A stretch of DNA of 64,000 nucleotides from Dongia deserti (GTDB lineage: Bacteria; Pseudomonadota; Alphaproteobacteria; Dongiales; Dongiaceae): the NCBI RefSeq assembly GCF_003574735.1, contig NZ_QORW01000002.1:1-64000 (forward strand). Direction: 5' to 3'. Both the position numbers and the translations under genes were made by a program. Shown here piece by piece: positions 1 through 8,015 of this stretch (position 1 is the first letter of the stretch; the number at the start of each line of letters is the position of its first letter). The notes beneath the pieces are model-generated. The model had not been told where the DNA came from, did no database searches, and was given only the letters and a program-made list of their open reading frames with translations.

Positions 1-303
1 AACTCGTCCTGTCGATGCCGTGACTTGCAAGGAAAGGAGTAGATGGTGGGATCGATCGATCCGGGACGAAAGACAATCCGTGCCATCCACCGGCGCTTCG
101 ACGCCGCACTCGTGAACGAACTTTCCTCGCGGAAACCATCTTGGCCCGCGATCAGTCACGATCGCACCAACAGGCCGGACATATGGACGCAAGCGATCGG
201 ACCTGCTCAACCAATCAACCTTGCAGGCAAAGGGCCGTCCACATATGGATGGTCGCACCAAGTGCAACCATGACGAAGGGAGAACGACGGCGCGAATCAT
301 GCG
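1..303. other. Left edge with no supported gene
   Basis: I see no convincing coding region here. An open frame from 43 to 273 on the plus strand begins after a GGAG at only about 3 nt spacing, and its translation has no recognisable domain and looks compositionally like noise. The short string ACATATGGA occurs twice (near 179 and 240). No hairpin with a T-run was found. It may hold the 3' untranslated end of the minus-strand operon to its right. Confidence 0.4.
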
Positions 304-597
304 TCAGTGCTTATGCGTTTCCGCGAACGCCTTCTTCTGCTCGCCGCTGGCTTCCTTCTGGTGCTTCGCCTTCCACTCCTCGTACGGCATGCCGTAGACG
401 ATCTCGCGCGCTTCCGGGTCGCTGAGCGTCACACCTTTTTCCTCGGCGGCGGCGCGGTACCACTTCGACAGGCAGTTCCGGCAGAAGCCGGCAAGGTTCA
501 TCAGGTCGATATTCTGCACGTCGGTGCGCTCGCGCAGATGCTGAACCAAGCGCCGGAACGCGGCGGCTTCGAGTTCAGTGCGGGTCTTGTCATCCAT
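304..597 (-). CDS. DUF1244 family small protein
   Basis: A 97-residue protein of the DUF1244 family, a compact alphaproteobacterial and gammaproteobacterial family that includes the structurally solved Sinorhizobium SMc04008. The family core is visible: an N-terminal helix, then DVQNIDLMNLAGFCRNCLSK with a Cys-x-x-Cys pair, and the VYGMPYEEW block near the C terminus. Its function is unknown. The start at 597 is chosen because GAGG lies 6 nt upstream and because family members begin close to this point; an in-frame ATG at 609 is the alternative. It overlaps the stop of the carboxylate-amine ligase gene, so the three genes to its right are probably co-transcribed with it as the last member. 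Confidence 0.9.
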   Translation of the reverse strand: MDDKTRTELEAAAFRRLVQHLRERTDVQNIDLMNLAGFCRNCLSKWYRAAAEEKGVTLSDPEAREIVYGMPYEEWKAKHQKEASGEQKKAFAETHKH

Positions 598-1738
598 CTT
601 GCGCCTCATTCGAAATCTTGGTCTCTGCGATCAGCTGATCCACCACCATGCGCAGCGCCTGCGCGCGCTCGATCCCGTCATCGATCGCCCGGTTATAGAG
701 TGCCACCTGGCGGTGGGCGGAGGTGCCGCGTGCGATGATGGTACGGGCATGCAGCACTTCCTTCTCGCACCCGAAGAATTGGGCATCGGGCGCCACCAGT
801 TCAATGATCTCCTCGATCAGTGCCGGGACCGGCACGATCTCCCCCTTGCCGAAATCCACCAGCCCCTCGTCGATGCCGTAGCGCTGCGCGCGCCAGCGAT
901 TCTCGTTGATCAGCATCGCGGCATAGCGCCGCCAACGCTGGTTGGAGTGGCGCAGGCGGTAGAGCATCCGGACGATGCAACGATAGATCGCTGCGACGCA
1001 CAGCGTATCCTCGAGCAGCGTGCAGGCATCGGTGACGCGCAACTCCAAGGTCGGGAACCGCGCGCTCGGGCGCAGATCCCACCAAAGCTTGGTGCCGTCC
1101 TCGATCAATCCAGCCTTGATCAGCACTTTCAGATGCCGTTCGTACTCGCCCCAGGAATCGAAGATCTCCGGCAAGCCAGTGCGCGGCAATTCGTCGAACA
1201 CCGCCAGGCGAAAGCTCTTGAGCCCGGTATCCTCTCCTTGCCAGAACGGCGAGGAGGTCGACAGCGCCAGCAGATGCGGCAGGAAATACGAAGCCTGGCT
1301 CATCAGATCGATGCGCAGCTCTGGATCTTCCAATCCCACATGCACATGCATGCCGCAGATCAGCAAGCGGCGCCCCAGCGCCTGCAGATCGCGCGCCAGC
1401 ATGTTATAGCGCTCCTTGTCGGTGTGCATCTGCCGCGCCCAGTTGGCAAAGGGATGCGTCGAGGCGGCGATCGGCGCCAGGCCGAAACGCCCGGCCAGCT
1501 CCCCCACCACTGAGCGGAACTCGCGAAGCTGCTGGCGCGCCTCATCGAGTGTTTGACAGATCGACGTTCCAACCTCGATCTGCGAGCGCAGGAACTCCGG
1601 TGTCACGCGTTCGCCCAGCGCGATCTTGGCGGCCTCGAACAGTTCCGGCGGCGGATTAGCGACCAGATCGCGGGTCTCGCGATCCACCAGCAGATACTCC
1701 TCCTCGATGCCCAGTGTGAAGCCAGGCTCCTTGATCAT
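590..1738 (-). CDS. Carboxylate-amine ligase (GCS2 family, YbdK-like)
   Basis: An ATP-dependent carboxylate-amine ligase of the glutamate-cysteine ligase 2 family, 382 residues, close to the usual length of YbdK-like proteins. It carries the N-terminal GIEEEYLLVD signature at about residues 9-18 and the HVHVG metal/ATP motif in the middle. Family members make gamma-glutamyl or similar amide bonds; E. coli YbdK has weak glutamate-cysteine ligase activity, but the physiological substrate is generally unknown. The ATG at 1738 overlaps the stop of the upstream N-formylglutamate amidohydrolase gene as ATGA, which argues for translational coupling and against a longer start at 1825. Confidence 0.9.
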   Translation of the reverse strand: MIKEPGFTLGIEEEYLLVDRETRDLVANPPPELFEAAKIALGERVTPEFLRSQIEVGTSICQTLDEARQQLREFRSVVGELAGRFGLAPIAASTHPFANWARQMHTDKERYNMLARDLQALGRRLLICGMHVHVGLEDPELRIDLMSQASYFLPHLLALSTSSPFWQGEDTGLKSFRLAVFDELPRTGLPEIFDSWGEYERHLKVLIKAGLIEDGTKLWWDLRPSARFPTLELRVTDACTLLEDTLCVAAIYRCIVRMLYRLRHSNQRWRRYAAMLINENRWRAQRYGIDEGLVDFGKGEIVPVPALIEEIIELVAPDAQFFGCEKEVLHARTIIARGTSAHRQVALYNRAIDDGIERAQALRMVVDQLIAETKISNEAQDG

Positions 1739-2562
1739 GACGCTGCCCCCGATTGCAGGCGCATTTCGTGCAAGGCCGGATTGTCCAGCACATCCTTGAG
1801 CACGCGATGCAGGATGCCGGCCCATTTCTCCTGCCCGCTGTCATCGGCGATCAGGTCCTGCCGGATCTCCAGCAGGGCATGCGCAAGCCCGAGCGCCTCC
1901 GCATGCGCCTTGATCGAGTAGCCGTGCCCATCGCGCCCCGAGTAAGGCTCGTTGTCCCCGACCACTAGATCCGGCTCCTCCGCCAGGCGACGCATCAGCG
2001 GCACCGGCATGCGCGCATCGTTGTTCCACAAGACCCCGACATGCCACGGTCGCTGGAACCCATTCATCACCGGCGTGAAGGAGTGCAGCGAGATGATGAC
2101 GGGAGTGCGCCCCGACGCGATGCGTCCCTGGATCTCTTCAGCCAAGCCCCTGTGATACGGCAGGAAGATCTCCTCCTGCCGCCGATGCCGGTCGGCCGCA
2201 CTCAGCCCGCGATTGCCCGGCACCGGCACCCGGTCGCTTTCCTGGGCGATCGAGGTCGGATCATCCAGATGACGATTGCAATCGATCACCAGTCGCGAAT
2301 AGCCGGTCATGAAAAACGGCGCATCGAGCGAGTGGGCGAGCCGCCGCCCCAGTCCCGCGATCCCGATGTCCCAGGCGATGTGCTGATCGAGTTCACGCTG
2401 GCCGAGGCCCAGCGTGCCCAGCGCTCTGGGAAAGGCACGGCCGGCATGGTCGCAGAACATCACCAGTTCCGCGCGTCCTTCGCGATGAAACACGGAGAAT
2501 GGCGGCGGATCGTCCGGACCCAGCAATGTGGATGGCGCTGATGTGGGCTGAGCGTCCTGCAT
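1735..2562 (-). CDS. N-formylglutamate amidohydrolase family protein
   Basis: A 275-residue member of the N-formylglutamate amidohydrolase family (PF05013), zinc-dependent cytoplasmic hydrolases that release formate from N-formylglutamate at the end of one histidine-degradation route. Visible family features include CDHAGRAFP near residue 37, the VIDCNR block and the SLHSFTP block, which hold the metal-binding and substrate-binding residues. No histidine utilisation genes are near. Instead it sits with DUF1244 and near pyruvate kinase, a synteny common in alphaproteobacteria, so its real substrate may be a different formyl- or acyl-amino acid. The ATG at 2562 is preferred to 2610 because the extra residues do not look conserved. 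Confidence 0.87.
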   Translation of the reverse strand: MQDAQPTSAPSTLLGPDDPPPFSVFHREGRAELVMFCDHAGRAFPRALGTLGLGQRELDQHIAWDIGIAGLGRRLAHSLDAPFFMTGYSRLVIDCNRHLDDPTSIAQESDRVPVPGNRGLSAADRHRRQEEIFLPYHRGLAEEIQGRIASGRTPVIISLHSFTPVMNGFQRPWHVGVLWNNDARMPVPLMRRLAEEPDLVVGDNEPYSGRDGHGYSIKAHAEALGLAHALLEIRQDLIADDSGQEKWAGILHRVLKDVLDNPALHEMRLQSGAAS

Positions 2563-2641
2563 GACCGCAAGATTGACCGATCTACGGCGGCAAGCATAGA
2601 AGATGCGCACCGCCTTGTCGATCCGACCCGCCCCTTCCTGG

Positions 2642-3613
2642 ATGAATGCTCAGCAACCCCTCGCCGATCGGCCCCTTACCGATCAACTGGCGCTGCCAAT
2701 TCTGCTGCTTGGCGCGGTCTCGATCTCGTTCTCGGGCATTTTCGTCAAGCTGTCGGAGGTCGAACCGATTTCGACCGCCTTTTTCCGCATGGCTCTGCCG
2801 TTGCCCGTGATGGCGATCGGGCTCTGGATGTCCGCGCGCCAGCGCCCTGATGGCAGGCTGCCGCGCATCGGCTGGCGCGGCTGGGCGGGCATCCACGTCG
2901 CGGCATTCTTCCTCGCTTTCGATCTCATCGTCTGGCACTGGTCGCTCAAGCTGATCGGCGTGGGGATCGCGACCTTGCTCGGCAACACGGCGCCGATCTG
3001 GGTTGCGCTCGCCGGCGTCGTCTTCTTCAAGGAGCGGTTCTCGTCGCACTTCCTGATCGGTCTTGCCGTCGCGCTGGGCGGCGTCTTGCTGCTGGTGCTG
3101 GGCGGCGATCGACCGCTGGCGATCGGCGACTGGCTTGGCCTGATGCTGGCGACGGCAGGGGCGATCGGCTACGCGGGCTACTTGCGCGGCGTGAAGGCGG
3201 CGCGCAACACAGTCGGTCTGGCCCAGGTGATGTTCTGGACCTCGGCCTGCACGGCGCTCTGGCTGTTGCCGGCCGCCCTGCTCACCGAAGACAGGATCGT
3301 GCCGCAAACCGTGGATGGCTGGCTCGCCGTCGCCGGCCTTGCCTTCATCAGCCAGACTCTCGGGCAGGGCCTGATCTCCTGGGCGCTCGGCCATCTGCCC
3401 GCCGCCTTCTCCTCGGTCAGCCTATTGCTGAATCCGGTGGCCTCCGGCATCTTCGCCTGGATCATCCTGGGCGAGGCTCTGACTGCGGCCCAGATCGGCG
3501 GCGGTTTCGCCGTCCTGCTGGGCATTTTCGTCGCGCGGCCGCGCCCGCAGAGCCGCGCGCCGGAAACCGTCCAGGGCGCACCGCCGCCCAAACCTGTCGC
3601 TCCTTCGACTTGA
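2642..3613 (+). CDS. EamA/DMT family membrane transporter
   Basis: An inner-membrane protein of the drug/metabolite transporter superfamily, 323 residues with two EamA repeats and about ten hydrophobic segments. The first repeat includes SFSGIFVKLSEVEP and FKERFSSHFLIGLAVALGG; the second ends in the typical FAWIILGEALTAAQIGGGF loop and helix. Such proteins export amino acids, metabolites or drugs; the substrate cannot be read from sequence. The start at 2642 gives a normal cytoplasmic N terminus; a start at 2603 is possible but would add 13 basic residues without support. It is divergent from the amidohydrolase gene and 51 bp upstream of the glycerate kinase gene. Confidence 0.88.
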   Translation: MNAQQPLADRPLTDQLALPILLLGAVSISFSGIFVKLSEVEPISTAFFRMALPLPVMAIGLWMSARQRPDGRLPRIGWRGWAGIHVAAFFLAFDLIVWHWSLKLIGVGIATLLGNTAPIWVALAGVVFFKERFSSHFLIGLAVALGGVLLLVLGGDRPLAIGDWLGLMLATAGAIGYAGYLRGVKAARNTVGLAQVMFWTSACTALWLLPAALLTEDRIVPQTVDGWLAVAGLAFISQTLGQGLISWALGHLPAAFSSVSLLLNPVASGIFAWIILGEALTAAQIGGGFAVLLGIFVARPRPQSRAPETVQGAPPPKPVAPST

Positions 3614-3664
3614 CCAGATAGCCTGCACCCATAGAGTGCCGGACGCAGACGAAGGGGAGCAGTC

Positions 3665-4921
3665 GTGACCGACGATCGGGACATTTTGCGGCGCTTGTTC
3701 GAAGCGGCGATCGGGGCGGTTGACCCGCTGAAGATCCTGGCGCCCCATCTGCCCCCTCCGCCCAAGGGTCGCACCATCGTGCTCGGTGCCGGCAAGGCGG
3801 CCGCCGCCATGGCCAAGGCCGTGGAGGATCATTGGCCCGGCCCTTTGTCGGGCCTTGTCGTCACGCGCTACGGCCACGGACTGCCCTGCCAACGGATCGA
3901 GGTGGTGGAAGCCTCCCATCCGGTGCCCGACGCGGCGGGCCAGCAGGCCGCACGGCGCATCTTGGCGATGGCCGAGGGCCTCCGCGAAGATGACCTCGTT
4001 CTGTGCCTGATCTCAGGCGGCGCATCCGCTCTACTCGCCATCCCGGGCGAAGGGCTGACGCTCGCCGACAAACAGGCAGTCAACAAAGCCCTGCTGAAAT
4101 CCGGCGCCAACATCGGCGAGATGAATTGCGTGCGCAAGCATCTGAGCGCGATCAAGGGTGGCCGGCTCGCCGCCGCGGCGCACCCGGCAAAGGTCGTCAG
4201 TCTCCTGATCTCCGACGTGCCCGGCGACGACCCGTCCGTCATCGGTTCTGGCCCGACGGTCGCGGACCCGTCGACGCGGCTCGATGCCCTGGCCATCATG
4301 CACAAACACGGCATCGACAATGCGGCTGCGCTGCGGCTCCTGTCATCGCCCGCTTCGGAGACGCCAAAGCCGGATGATCCGCGCCTCGCGCGCTGCGAGA
4401 CCCGGATGCTTGGCACCATGCAGGCGGCGCTGCAAGCCGCTGCCGAACTGGCCCGCAAGGAAGGCCTCACACCGATCGTCCTTGGGGATCTGGAGGGTGA
4501 GGCGCGCGACGTGGCGCTGGTCCATGCCGGCATCGCGCGGCAGGTCGCACGCTTTGGTCAGCCCATGCCCGCCCCCGCTGTGATCCTCTCCGGCGGGGAA
4601 ACCACTGTGACGGTTCGGGGTCAGGGCCGCGGAGGGCGCAACGCAGAGTTCCTGCTCGCTTTGGCGGTCGCGCTTGACGGTCATCCCGACATCTCTGCAG
4701 TGGCCGGAGACACCGATGGCATCGACGGGACTGAAGACAATGCCGGCGCCCTGCTCACCCCCGACAGCCTGCCGCGCGCTGCGGCAAATGGAATTAACGC
4801 AAAGGCAATGCTTGCCAACAACGATGGCTATGGGTTCTTCTCCCAATTGGGGGACCTGATCGTTACCGGGCCGACGCGGACCAATGTCAACGACTTCCGC
4901 GCCATTCTGGTTCGGTCATAG
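3665..4921 (+). CDS. ttuD: Glycerate 2-kinase (DUF4147/MOFRL family)
   Basis: A 418-residue type II glycerate kinase, historically called hydroxypyruvate reductase TtuD, which phosphorylates D-glycerate to 2-phosphoglycerate with ATP. The N-terminal DUF4147 domain shows GAGKAAAAMAKAVE, LISGGASALLAIP and NCVRKHLSAIKGGRLA; the C-terminal MOFRL domain shows LSGGETTVTVRGQGRGGRNAEF and AGDTDGIDGTEDNAGA. Translation starts at a GTG (3665) behind a good AAGGGGAG ribosome-binding site. The following gene is pyruvate kinase 26 bp downstream. This repeats the ttuD-ttuE order known from tartrate-utilisation loci, so the pair can feed glycerate into lower glycolysis through enolase. Confidence 0.93.
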   Translation: MTDDRDILRRLFEAAIGAVDPLKILAPHLPPPPKGRTIVLGAGKAAAAMAKAVEDHWPGPLSGLVVTRYGHGLPCQRIEVVEASHPVPDAAGQQAARRILAMAEGLREDDLVLCLISGGASALLAIPGEGLTLADKQAVNKALLKSGANIGEMNCVRKHLSAIKGGRLAAAAHPAKVVSLLISDVPGDDPSVIGSGPTVADPSTRLDALAIMHKHGIDNAAALRLLSSPASETPKPDDPRLARCETRMLGTMQAALQAAAELARKEGLTPIVLGDLEGEARDVALVHAGIARQVARFGQPMPAPAVILSGGETTVTVRGQGRGGRNAEFLLALAVALDGHPDISAVAGDTDGIDGTEDNAGALLTPDSLPRAAANGINAKAMLANNDGYGFFSQLGDLIVTGPTRTNVNDFRAILVRS

Positions 4922-4947
4922 GCACAAGAACTGGGCAGCAGTCAGCA

Positions 4948-6366
4948 ATGAGACGACAACGCAAAGCTAAGATCGTGGCCACACTGGGACCGGCCAGCTC
5001 GACGCGCGAGCAGATTGCCGCACTGTTTCGTGCCGGCGCCGACGTCTTCCGTCTCAATTTCAGCCACGGAACGCACGAGGATCATCAGAAACGCTACGAG
5101 GTGATCCGCGAAGTGGAAGAGGAAATGGGCCGCCCGATCGGCATCCTGATGGATATGCAGGGGCCCAAGCTGCGGGTCGGAACCTTCACGGACGGCTCGG
5201 TAGAGCTCAAGAGCGGCTCCACCTACCGCCTGGACCTCGACGAGGCCAAAGGCAACGCCAAGCGCGCACAACTGCCGCATCCGGAGATCTTCGAGGCCGT
5301 CCAGCCTGGCACCAACCTGCTGATCGATGACGGGCGGCTGCGCCTGCGCGTGAAAAAGGCCGGAAGCGATTATGCCGAGTGCGAGGTCGTGGTCGGCGGC
5401 AAGCTCAGCGATCGCAAGGGCGTCAATGTGCCCGATGTCGTGCTACCGCTCTCGCCCCTCACACAGAAGGATCGCGTCGACCTGCATTTCGGCATCGACC
5501 TCGGCTGCGACTGGGTGGCGATGTCGTTCGTGCAGCGGCCGGAAGATGTCGCCGAATTGCGCAAGCTGATCGGCGGCCGCGCCAAAGTGATCACCAAGCT
5601 GGAGAAGCCTGCCGCCATTGACCGGCTGGAGGAGATCGTCGACCTCTCCGATGCGGTCATGGTCGCGCGCGGCGATCTCGGCGTCGAGATGCCGCCCGAG
5701 GATGTGCCGGCCATCCAGAAGCGCATCGTCGCAGCATGCCGCAAGTCGGGCAAACCGGTGGTAGTGGCGACCCAGATGCTGGATTCCATGGTGCATTCGC
5801 CAGCGCCGACGCGCGCCGAAGCCTCTGACGTGGCGACCGCGGTCTATGACGGCGCCGATGCGGTGATGCTGTCCGCGGAAACGGCCTCAGGCCAATATCC
5901 GGTCGAAGCCGTTGCGATGATGAACCGCATCATCGAGCGCGTGGAGCGCGACCCGACCTATCGCCGCATCATCGAGGCGCAGCATCCGGATCCGCAGGCT
6001 ACGGGCCATGATGCGATCAGCGCCGCGGCAGCCCAGGTGGCGCACACTCTGTCGGTTTCGGCCATTGTCACCTATTCGACCTCCGGATCGACCGTGCTGC
6101 GCGTGGCGCGCGAGCGGCCGGAAGTGCCGATCCTTGCCCTCACGGCGTCGCTTTCGACCGCACGGGCCCTGTGCCTCGCCTGGGGCGCGCATTGCGTGCT
6201 GATCTCCGACCTCAAGCGTTTCTCCGAGATGGTCGACAAGGCGTGCAGCATCGCGCTGAAACAGGAAATGGCGCGGCTGGGCGACCGGGTGGTGATCACC
6301 GCCGGTGTGCCCTTCGGGACGCCCGGCTCCACCAACATCCTGCGCGTCGCCTGGGTCGAGGAATAA
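4948..6366 (+). CDS. pyk: Pyruvate kinase
   Basis: A full-length pyruvate kinase, 472 residues, converting phosphoenolpyruvate and ADP to pyruvate and ATP in the cytoplasm. The N-terminal KAKIVATLGPAS strand, DVFRLNFSHGT, the catalytic lysine region VITKLEKPAA near residue 215 and the family signature VMVARGDLGVEMP near residue 236 are all present, as is the C-terminal allosteric domain ending in PGSTNILRV. It follows glycerate 2-kinase as in the ttuD-ttuE pair. The next gene begins only 7 bp after its stop, so the two glycosyl-modification genes downstream may be expressed with it. Confidence 0.97.
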   Translation: MRRQRKAKIVATLGPASSTREQIAALFRAGADVFRLNFSHGTHEDHQKRYEVIREVEEEMGRPIGILMDMQGPKLRVGTFTDGSVELKSGSTYRLDLDEAKGNAKRAQLPHPEIFEAVQPGTNLLIDDGRLRLRVKKAGSDYAECEVVVGGKLSDRKGVNVPDVVLPLSPLTQKDRVDLHFGIDLGCDWVAMSFVQRPEDVAELRKLIGGRAKVITKLEKPAAIDRLEEIVDLSDAVMVARGDLGVEMPPEDVPAIQKRIVAACRKSGKPVVVATQMLDSMVHSPAPTRAEASDVATAVYDGADAVMLSAETASGQYPVEAVAMMNRIIERVERDPTYRRIIEAQHPDPQATGHDAISAAAAQVAHTLSVSAIVTYSTSGSTVLRVARERPEVPILALTASLSTARALCLAWGAHCVLISDLKRFSEMVDKACSIALKQEMARLGDRVVITAGVPFGTPGSTNILRVAWVEE

Positions 6367-6373
6367 ACCAGGC

Positions 6374-7333
6374 GTGCTCAGGGTCGCTGTCTTCAATGAT
6401 ACCGCTCCCTCCCGCCATTTCGGATGCGAAGCGGTCATGGCGGCGATCGAGGCCAACGTCGCCGTCCGTGGTGCCCAGATTTGCTTTCGCAATCCCGTGA
6501 ACACGGCCTGGCAGTCGGATCCCGCCGCACTCGCAGCCATCGAAGAGGCCGATCTGATCCTGGTGAATGGCGAAGGCACGATCCACCATGGCAAGCACGC
6601 GGCCGTGAACCTCGCGCAGCTGGGCCCGCATTGTAGGGCTCGTGGCAAACCCTGTTTCCTGATCAATGCAACGCTGCAGGCCAACAACCAGGCGATCGTG
6701 ACCGATCTGGCCGCCTTCGACGCAATCTGGGTGCGTGAAGGACGATCGGCCCAGGATGCGAAGAGCTGGGGCCTCACGGCCGAGGTCTGCGGCGATCTCT
6801 CCTTTTTTCATGACCTGCCGCATCATGAGGGCGGAGAAGATCGCGGGCTCGTGCTCGATTCCGCCGATCCTCGGATCACGGCTGAGCTGGCTGGGGTCGC
6901 AGCCAGGCTCAAGGCCGATTTCGTCGCCATGCGTCATAATAGGAGGGGCATGAAGGCTTACAAGAAACAGCCGCTGCGCTGGCGCTATGAGACCAGCAAG
7001 CCGACGGCGACTTTTCCCGGCATCGTCACGTTCCGGCAATTCGCCGCCCATCTCGCGCGCCGCCCATTCCTGGTGACTGGCCGCTTCCATGGTCTCTGCT
7101 TTGCAGTGAACAGCCGCATTCCCTTTTCGGCGGTGTCTCTGGGTGTTTGGAAGAGCGATGCGGTGCTCGCAGACATAGGCCTCCATCCGGCTCGGCTCTT
7201 CCAGCCTGGTGCCATTCCGCAGCCTTTCACGTCAAGCGAACTGGATCAGTTGGACGCTTATCTCAGCGATGTCCGCGGTCGTATTGCGGCAATGTTCGAT
7301 CGCATCCTGCCGAGCGGGGAACAGGTTCGATGA
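6374..7333 (+). CDS. Polysaccharide pyruvyl transferase family protein
   Basis: A 319-residue protein resembling the polysaccharide pyruvyl transferase family (PF04230), enzymes that move a pyruvyl ketal from phosphoenolpyruvate to a sugar in surface glycans. Features seen are an N-terminal Rossmann-like strand (VLRVAVFNDT), the ILVNGEGTIHHG block near residue 60, and the late TGRFHGLCFAVNSRIPF block that resembles the conserved H-G-hydrophobic motif of the family. The start is a GTG at 6374, directly after the pyk stop; the longer frame would overlap pyk. It overlaps the downstream GT29-like gene by four nucleotides (ATGA), implying a joint role. The acceptor glycan is unknown. Confidence 0.82.
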   Translation: MLRVAVFNDTAPSRHFGCEAVMAAIEANVAVRGAQICFRNPVNTAWQSDPAALAAIEEADLILVNGEGTIHHGKHAAVNLAQLGPHCRARGKPCFLINATLQANNQAIVTDLAAFDAIWVREGRSAQDAKSWGLTAEVCGDLSFFHDLPHHEGGEDRGLVLDSADPRITAELAGVAARLKADFVAMRHNRRGMKAYKKQPLRWRYETSKPTATFPGIVTFRQFAAHLARRPFLVTGRFHGLCFAVNSRIPFSAVSLGVWKSDAVLADIGLHPARLFQPGAIPQPFTSSELDQLDAYLSDVRGRIAAMFDRILPSGEQVR

Positions 7334-7920
7334 AGCTTCCCTTTGACTGGAAAGACTGGCTTGCCGATCATCGGCCGCAGCGGGCGATCGCGCCACTTCT
7401 GGAATATTTGGACGGCAAATCCATCGCCATCGTTGGAAATGCCTCAAGTTTGATCGGACACTCGTTTGGCGAGTTGATCGACGAGCACGAGATCGTGGTG
7501 CGAATGAATCTTGGCTTCCCGATAAATCCGCGTGCACAAGGCCGGCGCTTCGACCTCTGGTGCTTCTCTCATTATCGGGTTTTGTGTCAGGTGCCGGAAG
7601 GTTTCGTAGCACCTCGTTCGGTCTGGATGTCACCCAAGTTCCGCGAGAACCAGGCCGGCATTGATTGCCATTTCTACCCCCAGTCCTGCTGGCGTACGCT
7701 GTACAAGCGCCTTGGAGCACGCCCCTCTGTAGGCGCGATGACCATCGATCTCGTCGCGCAAGCTCAGCCGCGCGCGGTCACCGTCGTCGGCTTCGACTTC
7801 AAGCGGACCGGCACGTACTACCTGAGAGACAACCATATCGGCCCACACGATTTTCAGGCCGAAGCACGCCACATCATGGACCTTACTGCGCGCCGCTCCT
7901 GGCGGTTCATCGCTACATGA
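7330..7920 (+). CDS. Small GT29 (sialyltransferase-like) glycosyltransferase
   Basis: A 196-residue protein with the pattern of glycosyltransferase family 29, the fold of eukaryotic sialyltransferases. A sialyl-motif-L-like block spans residues 31-60 (IAIVGNASSL, then E-L-I-D-E-H-E and VVRMN). A motif-S-like block lies at about 132-140 (PSVGAMTID), followed by VVGFDF, and an HxxxxE motif is formed by His173 and Glu178. There is no signal peptide or membrane anchor, as expected for a cytoplasmic bacterial enzyme. It starts inside the end of the pyruvyl transferase gene (ATGA overlap). Bacterial GT29-like proteins are largely uncharacterised; donor and acceptor sugars are not predictable here. 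Confidence 0.75.
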   Translation: MKLPFDWKDWLADHRPQRAIAPLLEYLDGKSIAIVGNASSLIGHSFGELIDEHEIVVRMNLGFPINPRAQGRRFDLWCFSHYRVLCQVPEGFVAPRSVWMSPKFRENQAGIDCHFYPQSCWRTLYKRLGARPSVGAMTIDLVAQAQPRAVTVVGFDFKRTGTYYLRDNHIGPHDFQAEARHIMDLTARRSWRFIAT

Positions 7921-8015
7921 GCTTGCTCGGCTGACTTTGCGGCGGCAGATCCAGGCTCGCCAGCGGCGCGAGGTCGAGGGCCTGCGGACGACCCCGAAGG
8001 CGCCCGTTCTCACCC

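Noticed and set aside
43-273. 76-codon frame at the left edge preceded by GGAG
   Set aside because: The purine box is only about 3 nt from the ATG and the peptide has no recognisable feature; I kept the region as empty.
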